DNA of 7,420 nucleotides, from the NCBI GenBank assembly GCA_946497585.1, contig CAMMLF010000078.1:1-7420 (forward strand), read 5' to 3'. The notes beneath the pieces are model-generated. The model did not search any database. It was not told the origin of the DNA and worked only from the letters and a program-made list of their open reading frames with translations. Shown here piece after piece: positions 1-5,929 of this stretch. A program made the position numbers and the translations under genes. This DNA comes from an uncultured Clostridium sp. GTDB lineage: Bacteria > Bacillota > Clostridia > TANB77 > CAG-508. The first letter of the stretch is position 1, and each line of letters begins with the position of its first letter.

Positions 1-1478
1 TAAAGAGGCTAAGAAAAATGCAAGGATATGACTGCTTAATGCTAACTGGTGTAGATGAGCATGGACAAAAAATAGAGGATAAGGCAAAAGATGAAAATAT
101 GTCTCCTCAAGAATATGTTGATGTTCAAGCAGATGCAGCTAAGAAATTATGGAAAACTATGAAAATAGATTATGATATATTTATGAGAACAACTGATGAA
201 TATCACTGCAAAGCTGTTCAAGAAATATTTGAAAGATTTCTAAAGCAAGGAGATATCTACAAAGGTGAATATGAAGGCTGGTATTGCAAACCTTGTGAAT
301 CATATTTTACAGAAACACAATTAGTAGATGGCAAATGTCCTGATTGTGGTAGAGAAGTTACAAAAATGAAGGAAGAAGCATACTTCTTCAATATGAAAAA
401 ATATGCAGATAGACTTCTAGAATACTACAATACTCATCCAGATTTTATAAAACCAGATTATAGAAAAACTGAAATGATAAATAACTTTATAAAACCGGGG
501 CTAGAAGATTTGTGTGTTACAAGAACATCTTTTGACTGGGGAATAAAAGTTAAAAGTGACCCAAAACATGTTATTTATGTATGGCTTGATGCTTTAACAA
601 ACTATATTACAGCTTTAGGTTACTTATCAGATGATGACAGCAGATTTAAAAAATTCTGGCCAGCAGATGTACACTTGGTTGGAAAAGACATTGCAAGATT
701 CCATTTAATTTATTGGCCTATATTCTTAATGGCACTAGATTTACCACTTCCAAAAACAATATTTGTACACAATTGGTTTGTTATGAAAGATGGTAAAATT
801 AGTAAATCAAAAGGAAATGTTATTTACCCAGACCAGCTTATAGAAAGATATGGTTTGGATGCTACAAAGTATTTCTTAATTAGAGAATTACCAACATCAC
901 AAGACGGATTATTCTCACCAGAAGAATTTGTTGAAAGATATAACTTTGACTTATGTAATGATTTAAGCAATTTATTAAATAGAACGATTTCAATGGTTAA
1001 CAAATATTTTGATGGAGTGATTCCAGAGTATAATGGCCTTCAAAACGAAGTAGATGAAGATTTGGAAAATGCATCAAATGATGCAATCACAAATTTTGAA
1101 AAAGAAATAAATAACTTTGAATTTGCAAATAGCTTAAAAGAAATTTGGAATTATATTTCAAGAACAAATAAATATATAGATGAAACTTCACCTTGGGTTT
1201 TAGCTAAAGATGAAGAAAGTAAAGAAAAATTAAAATCTTGCATTTACCACTTAATTGCTAATTTAAGAGAAATTGCAATTTTAATAAGACCACTAATGGA
1301 AGAAACGTCAGACAATATGTTAAGACAACTTGGAATGAGCAATAATGTTACATGGGACTCTTTAAAAGAATATAAAGAAATAAAGAATACCAAGGTAATA
1401 GAAAAAGGTGAACCAATATTTATGAGACTAAATGCAGATGAAGAAGTTGAAGCAATAAAAGATATGATGAAACATTAA
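1..1478 (+). CDS. metG: Methionyl-tRNA synthetase, 5'-truncated by window edge
   Basis: Class I aminoacyl-tRNA synthetase that charges tRNA-Met with methionine in the cytoplasm. The frame is open to the window edge (K-R-L-R-K precedes the ATG at 18), so that ATG is internal. The N-terminal Rossmann half with the HIGH motif, roughly 40-45 residues, lies outside. Counting from the ATG at 18, I see TGVDEHGQKI near residue 10, a four-cysteine zinc knuckle (C90/C93 and C107/C110), the KMSKS-type loop as KISKSKG at 260-266, and the anticodon-binding helical domain with its Pro-Trp pair (P392/W393). The protein ends soon after this domain (ADEEVEAIKDMMKH). It therefore lacks the C-terminal Trbp111/EMAP-like tRNA-binding domain of the longer Bacillus-type enzyme; the full protein should be about 530 residues. 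A strong terminator follows. Identity is very secure. Confidence 0.97.
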   Translation, partial: KRLRKMQGYDCLMLTGVDEHGQKIEDKAKDENMSPQEYVDVQADAAKKLWKTMKIDYDIFMRTTDEYHCKAVQEIFERFLKQGDIYKGEYEGWYCKPCESYFTETQLVDGKCPDCGREVTKMKEEAYFFNMKKYADRLLEYYNTHPDFIKPDYRKTEMINNFIKPGLEDLCVTRTSFDWGIKVKSDPKHVIYVWLDALTNYITALGYLSDDDSRFKKFWPADVHLVGKDIARFHLIYWPIFLMALDLPLPKTIFVHNWFVMKDGKISKSKGNVIYPDQLIERYGLDATKYFLIRELPTSQDGLFSPEEFVERYNFDLCNDLSNLLNRTISMVNKYFDGVIPEYNGLQNEVDEDLENASNDAITNFEKEINNFEFANSLKEIWNYISRTNKYIDETSPWVLAKDEESKEKLKSCIYHLIANLREIAILIRPLMEETSDNMLRQLGMSNNVTWDSLKEYKEIKNTKVIEKGEPIFMRLNADEEVEAIKDMMKH

Positions 1479-1553
1479 TTGTATATAAAGCAACAAAATA
1501 AAATTTTATTGAACAAATTTCTACTTAGTAAAAAGTACAAAATTTAATTTGTA

Positions 1554-1600
1554 AACAGCAAATCGGTACCTCAAACTGAGATACCGGTTTGCTGTTTTTT
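1554..1600 (+). terminator. Rho-independent terminator of metG
   Basis: A 20-bp stem (arms 1554-1573 and 1577-1596) closes on a 3-nt loop and runs into six Ts at 1595-1600. The stem has one G-T wobble and one C-A mismatch. On the minus strand only a short T stretch follows the stem, so it mainly serves metG. Confidence 0.9.
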
Positions 1601-1664
1601 GATGAATAAGAAAAAATCAATTTTTCTATTGTTTCTTCACCAAGTTTTGAAAAAGAGGTTGGGT

Positions 1665-1682
1665 AATCTGCAAAAGCAGATT
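1665..1682 (-). terminator. Possible weak terminator of the minus-strand hypothetical gene
   Basis: A perfect 7-bp hairpin, AATCTGC with a 4-nt loop and GCAGATT, overlaps the stop codon of the minus-strand gene. Read on the minus strand, a CTCTTTTTC tract follows about ten bases later. That is too far for a textbook terminator, so this is a weak candidate. The metG terminator stem at 1554-1596 could serve as a back-up. Confidence 0.35.
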
Positions 1683-2028
1683 AGATAGAAGAAAAGTTTT
1701 CGGTGGGCAGATAAAGCTCATTGAGAACGAGACGAGCTTCAGACAAGGTCATTTCGCCGTAGGCGATTTGAGAAGTCAGCCAATCTTCGAGAGAGGTCTT
1801 AAGATTGATAGCCTTCTTGTATTCTTCGAGAATATAAGGTACACCGTAAGCTTCAAAGTGGGCGAGCTCATAGATATACGGCATCATAAAGCTAAAAGCG
1901 TCTTGCTTAGAAGCCGTATAAGGAAGCTTAACGCAACCTTTCCCATTTTCAATGAACATAAAGTTCAAAGAACTATCGTCCATATCCCGCCAGATACGAA
2001 GGTTATCTCTCGAAAAAATCGTGTCCAT
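1681..2028 (-). CDS. Hypothetical protein, 115 aa, compositionally foreign
   Basis: I do not recognise the family. The gene is credible: AAAGGAG (2036-2042 on the plus strand) sits 7 nt before the ATG, and a promoter-like pair lies upstream. The protein is soluble-looking and rather acidic, with no membrane segment or signal peptide. Its N-terminal half is rich in aromatics and Met (SLNFMFIENG, FSFMMPYIYELAHFEAYG). The C-terminal half looks helical (TSLEDWLTSQIAYGEMTLSE). Codon use is unlike the neighbours: many C/G-ending codons (CTC, ATC, GCC, TAC, GAC) and CGT/CGG arginines, where flanking genes use TTA, ATA, AAA and AGA. A hand count over 1741-1980 gives 99 G+C in 240 bases (41%), clearly above the surroundings. 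This suggests acquisition from a phage, plasmid or other donor, but no mobility gene is visible beside it. The overlapping plus-strand frame at 1768-2085 is a shadow. Confidence 0.8.
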   Translation of the reverse strand: MDTIFSRDNLRIWRDMDDSSLNFMFIENGKGCVKLPYTASKQDAFSFMMPYIYELAHFEAYGVPYILEEYKKAINLKTSLEDWLTSQIAYGEMTLSEARLVLNELYLPTENFSSI

Positions 2029-2050
2029 AAATTTTCTCCTTTGTGTTGTA

Positions 2051-2068
2051 GAAGGGACATCTCCCTTC
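2051..2068 (-). promoter_or_regulatory. Hairpin in the 5' leader of the minus-strand hypothetical gene
   Basis: GAAGGGA and TCCCTTC form a perfect 7-bp stem with a 4-nt loop. It lies between the candidate promoter and the AAAGGAG ribosome binding site, in a leader I estimate at about 57 nt. It could stabilise the mRNA or regulate translation. It does not overlap the ribosome binding site, and no T-tract follows, so it is not a terminator. Confidence 0.45.
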
Positions 2069-2091
2069 GAGAAAAAATAACTTAGATAAAT

Positions 2092-2118
2092 ACTATACTT
2101 TATATTTTGCTATGTCAA
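2092..2118 (-). promoter_or_regulatory. Candidate sigma-A promoter for the minus-strand hypothetical gene
   Basis: On the minus strand a perfect TTGACA (2113-2118) is followed after 15 bp by TATAGT (2092-2097). A 17-bp spacing to the weaker TAGTAT is the alternative. Position and direction fit the gene starting at 2028. Confidence 0.5.
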
Positions 2119-2187
2119 GTAGTTTTAGACAAAATTCGACAAAAAAATGGTTTCATAACAGCTCTGTAATAATATTGTCCTTTAGAA

Positions 2188-2337
2188 TGTCAATGTCAAT
2201 AGGGACGCTCTTGTTTGACACAATCAAACAAGGAAAGCTATATTGTCAATAGGGACGCTCTTGTTTGACACAATCAAACAAGGAAAGCTATGTCAATAGG
2301 GACGCTCTTGTTTGACACAATCAAACAAAGAAAGCTA
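2188..2337 (+). repeat. Three tandem copies of a 47-bp repeat (GGGACG family)
   Basis: Copies lie at 2194-2240, 2244-2290 and 2291-2337. The first two are identical and the third has one substitution. Three bases separate copies 1 and 2; none separate 2 and 3. An extra TGTCAA at 2188-2193 abuts the array. Each copy has two parts. The first is a 27-nt unit opening with TGTCAA, carrying TAGGGACGCTC and ending TTGACA, so its ends are inverted. The second is a tail that makes a perfect 9-bp hairpin, CTTGTTTGA with TCAAACAAG. The first part matches the unit before ileS (7101-7127). There are no unique spacers, so this is not a CRISPR array. Confidence 0.95.
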
Positions 2338-2364
2338 TATTAAGGCAAAAGTAAAGAGAGTGTA

Positions 2365-2394
2365 TAATATGGTGTGTAAATTTTTACATACCAT
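2365..2394 (+). promoter_or_regulatory. Candidate sigma-E promoter of spoIIP
   Basis: TAATATG (2365-2371) and CATACCAT (2387-2394) are separated by 15 bp. They resemble the Bacillus sigma-E consensus (KMATATT and CATACAMT), with one mismatch in each element. Transcription would begin near 2401, leaving a leader of about 38 nt. spoIIP is a known mother-cell, sigma-E-controlled gene in Bacillus subtilis, which supports the reading. The elements lie in an AT-rich palindrome, so a chance match is possible. Confidence 0.45.
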
Positions 2395-2401
2395 ATTTTT
2401 T
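2367..2401 (+). terminator. AT-rich hairpin with T-tail upstream of spoIIP
   Basis: Arms 2367-2380 (ATATGGTGTGTAAA) and 2383-2396 (TTTACATACCATAT) pair over 14 bp with one G-T wobble, followed by TTTTTT. This could terminate read-through from the repeat array. The dyad coincides with the candidate sigma-E promoter, so it could also be an operator. The stem is AT-rich and only moderately stable. Confidence 0.4.
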
Positions 2402-2438
2402 AACATAAAATTAATGTACAAAGAATATAATTTTTATT

Positions 2439-3707
2439 ATGATAAAAGTATTTAAAGTAAAAGATTTAATTAAATATTTAATAAAAGTTTTGATTGTACT
2501 AACAGCTGTAGCTTTAGTTGTAAAGTTTATTAATATGAATAATAACAATTCAGAAGTAAATAGTGCAAAAAATAGTGAAACAGAAAACGAAAATATAGAT
2601 AATAATAGTGTAGAAAATAGTAGCAGTGAAAATAATTCAAATGAGAGTGAAAATAAATCAAAAGCATGGCTATTTTGCATAGACAATATGTTGCCACAAA
2701 TAGCAATAAATAAAGAAGTTGGTCAAACGAAAAAAGCAAGTAGTATGAAAATGGCATTTTCATCAGAACTTGAAGTTTTAGACTCTATAAAAAATAGTTC
2801 TAATGAAGTATCAAATGAAGCAAGCAATAATGAAAATAATGGTCAAAATGGAGGAGGGGAAGAAGCTTCAGCAAATGGTGAGAATTTGTCAAACGCAGAA
2901 AATTCAAATGAAACTGCACAAAATGGAGATGTTTTACAGACCATAGGAATAAATAAAGATTTAACAGTTACAGAAGTAGATAATAGTGGTGTAAATCCAA
3001 GATATACAGATGAATATAATGGAGTGTATATAAATAATGGAACAAACTATCAATTAACTCACGAAATGCTTACACCAGATATAGAGGTAAATAAAAACAA
3101 GGTAGCAATTTATCACACCCATACTTGTGAAAGTTATACACCAACAGAGCAATATACATACGAGCTAAGCGGTAATTATAGAACAATAGATTTAAATTAT
3201 TCAGTATCAAAAGTTGGCGATGTGTTAGAAAGTTGCTTAAATAGTTACGGTTGCACAGTTATACATGATAGAACTTATCACGATTATCCAGCATACAATG
3301 GCTCATATTCTAGGTCACTGGTAACAGCAAATAATATATTAAGTGCAAATCCAGACACTGATATAGTAATAGATTTACATAGAGATGCAATTGCAGATGA
3401 AACATATGGACCAAGAGTAAAAATAGGTGATGAGTATGTATCACAACTAATGTTTGTAATAGGAACAGATGGCTCAAATTCAGCACATACAAATTGGTTG
3501 CAAAACTTAAAGTTTGCCATTAAAGTTCAGCAAAAGGCAAATGAACTATACCCGGGGCTTTTCAAACCAATAATTTTAAGAAATTCAGAATATAATCAAC
3601 ACGTTGCAAAAGCAGCATGTATAATTGAAGTGGGTTCAACTGGAAATACCTTAGAAGAAAGTATGGGAGCAATGAAATATTTGGCGAGAATAATTGAGGA
3701 GATGTGA
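2439..3707 (+). CDS. spoIIP: Stage II sporulation protein P (engulfment peptidoglycan hydrolase)
   Basis: SpoIIP is a membrane-anchored cell-wall amidase/endopeptidase. With SpoIID and SpoIIM it drives mother-cell engulfment of the forespore. Residues about 10-32 form one N-terminal membrane anchor. A low-complexity Asn/Ser/Glu linker (about 33-73) precedes a short conserved-looking stretch (KAWLFCIDNMLPQIA), then a second Asn/Glu/Gly-rich linker runs to about 165. The catalytic domain fills the rest. Its signatures are HTHTCESY with H226 and H228, DLHRDA with H314, and IIEVGSTGNTLEE with E397, which fit the zinc-dependent active site of the family. At 422 residues it is close to the roughly 400 of Bacillus. 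No strong ribosome binding site precedes the ATG; the start is chosen because it gives the expected anchor. The gene stands alone, without gpr beside it, and converges on the toxin-antitoxin operon. Confidence 0.95.
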   Translation: MIKVFKVKDLIKYLIKVLIVLTAVALVVKFINMNNNNSEVNSAKNSETENENIDNNSVENSSSENNSNESENKSKAWLFCIDNMLPQIAINKEVGQTKKASSMKMAFSSELEVLDSIKNSSNEVSNEASNNENNGQNGGGEEASANGENLSNAENSNETAQNGDVLQTIGINKDLTVTEVDNSGVNPRYTDEYNGVYINNGTNYQLTHEMLTPDIEVNKNKVAIYHTHTCESYTPTEQYTYELSGNYRTIDLNYSVSKVGDVLESCLNSYGCTVIHDRTYHDYPAYNGSYSRSLVTANNILSANPDTDIVIDLHRDAIADETYGPRVKIGDEYVSQLMFVIGTDGSNSAHTNWLQNLKFAIKVQQKANELYPGLFKPIILRNSEYNQHVAKAACIIEVGSTGNTLEESMGAMKYLARIIEEM

Positions 3708-3800
3708 TTTTACTTTTGGGACGGTCCTTTTCGTAAAATATTTTACGTTTGGGTCCGTCCCCATTGTAAAATTTTGCGAAAAGAACCGTTCACCATTGAC
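3707..3800. repeat. Facing pair of GGGACG-family repeat units after spoIIP
   Basis: Two 31-nt units face each other at 3708-3738 (plus) and 3741-3771 (minus). Each is bounded by TTTTAC and GTAAAA and holds GGGACGG in its interior. Together they can fold into one long stem: GGGACGG (3718-3724) pairs with CCGTCCC (3755-3761), and the centre CGTAAAAT/ATTTTACG (3732-3747) is a perfect 16-bp palindrome. A degenerate third unit follows at about 3772-3800; on the minus strand it reads TGTCAATGGTGAACGGTTC. It begins at the stop codon of spoIIP and is non-coding. Confidence 0.85.
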
Positions 3801-3806
3801 ATCATT

Positions 3807-3838
3807 AAAAAAAGCCTCAAAATATTTGAAGCTTTTTT
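3807..3838. terminator. Bidirectional terminator between spoIIP and the toxin-antitoxin operon
   Basis: AGCCTCAAA and TTTGAAGCT pair around a 3-nt loop with a single C-A mismatch. The stem is flanked by seven As on the left and six Ts on the right, giving a T-tract in both directions. It suits the convergent genes; the last base of the toxin frame lies inside it. Confidence 0.85.
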
Positions 3839-4113
3839 AAAATAAATTTGAATGTGTATCTAAATCAAATAATAATAGTATTAATTCTTCTTTTTCAATC
3901 TTATATATCATAACTAAATCAGGCAATATATGACAATCATAATAACCATTAAAATTTCCCTTTAATGGATGATTTTTATATTTTGCAGGTAGTGTTTCAC
4001 CTTTTGAAAGCATATCGATTACATCATAAATTAACTTTGTATTTATACCGCCTTTTTTTGACTTTTTTAATGCTTTGCTTAAATCTATTAGTTACCTCTA
4101 TTTTTAACAACAT
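3837..4113 (-). pseudogene. YafQ/RelE-like mRNA-interferase toxin, frameshifted
   Basis: Ribosome-dependent mRNA-cleaving toxin family (RelE/YafQ), here disrupted. The ATG (4111-4113) follows the antitoxin stop by 3 nt, and GAGGG lies 7 nt upstream. The first frame reads MLLKIEVTNRFKQSIKKVKK and then hits a TGA at 4024-4026 after 29 residues. Shifting one base at the A7 run (4053-4059 on the plus strand) restores a full frame to the TAA at 3837: GGINTKLIYDVIDMLSKGE, KYKNHPLKGNF, DCHILPDLVMIYKI and the end DTHSNLF. Removing one A gives 91 residues, normal for the family. The three histidines and the Asp expected of YafQ-type sites are present. However, Leu replaces the usual Trp after PD, and the usual Arg before the last His is missing (FDLDTHS). 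It is probably inactive, unless the A7 count is an assembly error or is corrected by transcript slippage. Confidence 0.85.
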
Positions 4114-4116
4114 AGT

Positions 4117-4425
4117 TTAACCCTCTTCCAAATCCTTTTCTAATTCTTTTACATTATTGTAAGTTTTATTATTTTTAGCCTCTTTTTCTAATCCCTTTAA
4201 ATCTATTTGGCTATAATCATGCAAATGACCATATTCACAAATATAAGAACCATATCCATCATTTAATTCTATAGTACCTTGCCTTTTAATGCTAAAAGGT
4301 ATTCCATTGTTTAATTTTACTTGATGTAAAAATATATTTATAGCTTCACTTAGAGAAAGTCCTAAGTCATTTAAAATAGGGATAACATCTTTTTTTATAT
4401 CATCATTAATTCTTACAGTAGACAT
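4117..4425 (-). CDS. RelB/DinJ-family antitoxin
   Basis: Antitoxin that would bind the adjacent RelE/YafQ-like toxin and, through an N-terminal ribbon-helix-helix, repress its own promoter. The N-terminus MSTVRINDDIKKDVIPILND supplies the DNA-contacting beta strand and first helix; LGLSLSEAINIFLHQV is the second helix, followed by the family's typical NGIPF. I chose the ATG at 4425 (102 residues) because AGGAG lies 8 nt upstream. The upstream in-frame GTG at 4434 overlaps that binding site. The protein is longer than typical DinJ (about 86 residues). The extra length appears to lie between about residues 50 and 75, a Gly/Tyr/His/Asp-rich stretch around ICEYGHLHDY. A charged helical tail (VKELEKDLEEG) follows and is the likely toxin-binding part. 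The stop is 3 nt before the toxin start, the usual co-transcribed arrangement. Confidence 0.88.
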   Translation of the reverse strand: MSTVRINDDIKKDVIPILNDLGLSLSEAINIFLHQVKLNNGIPFSIKRQGTIELNDGYGSYICEYGHLHDYSQIDLKGLEKEAKNNKTYNNVKELEKDLEEG

Positions 4426-4439
4426 TTTTATCACTCCTC

Positions 4440-4487
4440 GTATACATTATATAATATTATGTATACAATTGTCAATAATTTGTATAC
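4440..4487 (-). promoter_or_regulatory. Toxin-antitoxin promoter with three phased GTATAC operator sites
   Basis: On the minus strand a perfect TTGACA (4470-4475) and a perfect TATAAT (4446-4451) are 18 bp apart. GTATAC palindromes lie at 4440-4445, 4461-4466 and 4482-4487: one past the -10, one in the spacer and one upstream of the -35. Start-to-start spacing is exactly 21 bp both times, close to two helical turns. This fits cooperative binding of an autorepressing ribbon-helix-helix antitoxin. Transcription should start near 4439, so the mRNA leader would be only about 14 nt and begin at the ribosome binding site. Confidence 0.8.
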
Positions 4488-4540
4488 AAAATTATTATAT
4501 TCTAAATAACAAATTTTATTCATAAAATTAAATTAAGGTA

Positions 4541-4569
4541 TTGAAAGTATTAATAAAATATAATAAAAT
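4541..4569 (+). promoter_or_regulatory. Candidate sigma-A promoter of pgi
   Basis: TTGAAA (4541-4546) and TAAAAT (4564-4569) are 17 bp apart, with one mismatch to consensus in each. The predicted start near 4576 falls just before the AAAGGAGG ribosome binding site (4581-4588). The promoter is divergent from the toxin-antitoxin promoter about 50 bp away. Confidence 0.6.
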
Positions 4570-4594
4570 AGTAAAAAATCAAAGGAGGAAGCTA

Positions 4595-5899
4595 ATGGCA
4601 AATATTAAATTGGATTTTAAAGAATCAAAAGTTAAAATGGAAGAAATATTAGAGCATGCAGGTGTTGTAGAAGAAATAAATCAAGAACTACTAGACAAAT
4701 CTGAAGATGAAAGCGAATTTTTAGGTTGGCTTAAACTACCAACAGAATATGATAAAAAGGAATTTGAAAGAATTAAGAAATGCGCACAAAAAATTAGAAA
4801 AGATTCAGATATTTTATTGGTTATAGGAATTGGTGGCTCATACTTAGGCGCAAGAGCAGTAATTGAAGCATTACATAGTTCATTTTCACAAATGAAAGAT
4901 GATAAACCACATATTATATTTGTTGGAAACAATCTAAGCCCAGATTATATAAATGATGTTATAGAAGTACTAGAGGGAAAAGATTTTAGCATTAATGTAA
5001 TATCTAAATCAGGAACTACCACAGAACCAGCGATTGCCTTTAGAATTTTTAGAGAAATTCTAGAAGGAAAATATGGAATCAAAGAAGCTAGAAAAAGAAT
5101 ATATGTAACAACTGATAAGAAAAAAGGAGCATTAAAACAACTATCAGAAGCGGAAGGCTATGAAAGTTTTGTAATACCAGATGATGTAGGAGGAAGATTC
5201 TCAGTTCTTACAGCAGTAGGCCTTTTACCAATTGCAGCAAGTGGATTAGACATAGATAAAATCATGGAAGGTGCTAGATTTGCAATGGATAAATATTCAG
5301 ATAGTTCGCTTGAATATAATCAATGCTATCAATATGCTGTTGCGCGAAATTTATTATATGAAAGAGATAAATCAGTAGAAATGTTAGTTTCATATAATCC
5401 AAGAATGCATTATTTTATAGAATGGTGGAAGCAACTATTTGGTGAAAGTGAAGGAAAGGATGGAAAAGGTTTATTCCCATCAGGAGCAGAATTTACAACT
5501 GATTTACATTCATTAGGACAATATATACAAGAAGGAAGAAAAATATTATTTGAAACAGTTTTAGATATTGAAAATTCAAACACAGATATTACAATAAATA
5601 TTGATGAAGACAACTTAGATAATTTGAATTATTTGTATGGCAAAAAATTAAGCTATGTAAATAAAATGGCAATGCAAGGAACAATAAAAGCACATTCAGA
5701 AGGCGAAGTACCAAACATAATTATTCATATAGATGAACTTAATGAAGAAACTATTGGACAGCTTATTTACTTCTTTGAAAAAGCATGTGCTATGTCAGCA
5801 GAACTTTTGGAAGTAAATCCATTTAATCAACCAGGTGTAGAAAAATATAAAACAAATATGTTTAAATTATTGAAAAAGCCTGGTTATGAAGAAAAATAA
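4595..5899 (+). CDS. pgi: Glucose-6-phosphate isomerase
   Basis: Cytoplasmic glycolytic enzyme that interconverts glucose 6-phosphate and fructose 6-phosphate. The ATG at 4595 lies 6 nt after AAAGGAGG. The frame is open 18 codons further upstream to a TTG at 4541, but that region is the promoter. The product is 434 residues, slightly shorter than the roughly 450 of Bacillus because the C-terminus stops at KPGYEEK. From the chosen start I see GIGGSYLGA (78-86), the sugar-phosphate-binding ISKSGTTTEPA (136-146), family signature VGGRFSVLTAVG (198-209), the catalytic-base region FGESEGKDGKG with E284, DLHSLGQY, and the C-terminal signature NPFNQPGVEKYK ending at K419. All expected active-site segments are intact. 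Its GC and codon use match metG and ileS, so this is native DNA. It appears to be transcribed alone or with dedA, since I see no clear terminator between them. Confidence 0.97.
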   Translation: MANIKLDFKESKVKMEEILEHAGVVEEINQELLDKSEDESEFLGWLKLPTEYDKKEFERIKKCAQKIRKDSDILLVIGIGGSYLGARAVIEALHSSFSQMKDDKPHIIFVGNNLSPDYINDVIEVLEGKDFSINVISKSGTTTEPAIAFRIFREILEGKYGIKEARKRIYVTTDKKKGALKQLSEAEGYESFVIPDDVGGRFSVLTAVGLLPIAASGLDIDKIMEGARFAMDKYSDSSLEYNQCYQYAVARNLLYERDKSVEMLVSYNPRMHYFIEWWKQLFGESEGKDGKGLFPSGAEFTTDLHSLGQYIQEGRKILFETVLDIENSNTDITINIDEDNLDNLNYLYGKKLSYVNKMAMQGTIKAHSEGEVPNIIIHIDELNEETIGQLIYFFEKACAMSAELLEVNPFNQPGVEKYKTNMFKLLKKPGYEEK

Positions 5900-5929
5900 A
5901 TATAACACAAAAATTTGTTTTTAGCTTTA

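Noticed and set aside
1497..1510. Perfect 14-bp palindrome AATAAAATTTTATT after metG
   Set aside because: It consists only of A and T in very AT-rich DNA, has no loop or T-tail context, and is easily explained by chance.
1768..2085. Plus-strand open frame of 105 codons overlapping the minus-strand hypothetical gene
   Set aside because: It has no ribosome binding site or promoter and runs through the opposing gene's start and leader. The minus-strand frame has both signals.
2188..2337. CRISPR array
   Set aside because: The copies are direct and nearly contiguous with gaps of 3 and 0 bases. There are no unique spacers and no cas genes.
2411..2763. Minus-strand open frames opposite spoIIP
   Set aside because: They mirror the low-complexity Asn/Ser linker of spoIIP and have no start signals of their own.
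4053..4059. Programmed -1 frameshifting on the AAAAAAG-like tract of the toxin gene
   Set aside because: The downstream frame needs a +1 or -2 change; a -1 shift leads to a third, non-coding frame.
4426..4434. GTG start extending the antitoxin by three residues
   Set aside because: The GTG overlaps the AGGAG binding site, whereas the ATG at 4425 has ideal 8-nt spacing.
4541..4594. Upstream TTG start giving an 18-residue extension of Pgi
   Set aside because: The extension lies over the TTGAAA/TAAAAT promoter and precedes the AAAGGAGG site. It does not resemble a Pgi N-terminus.
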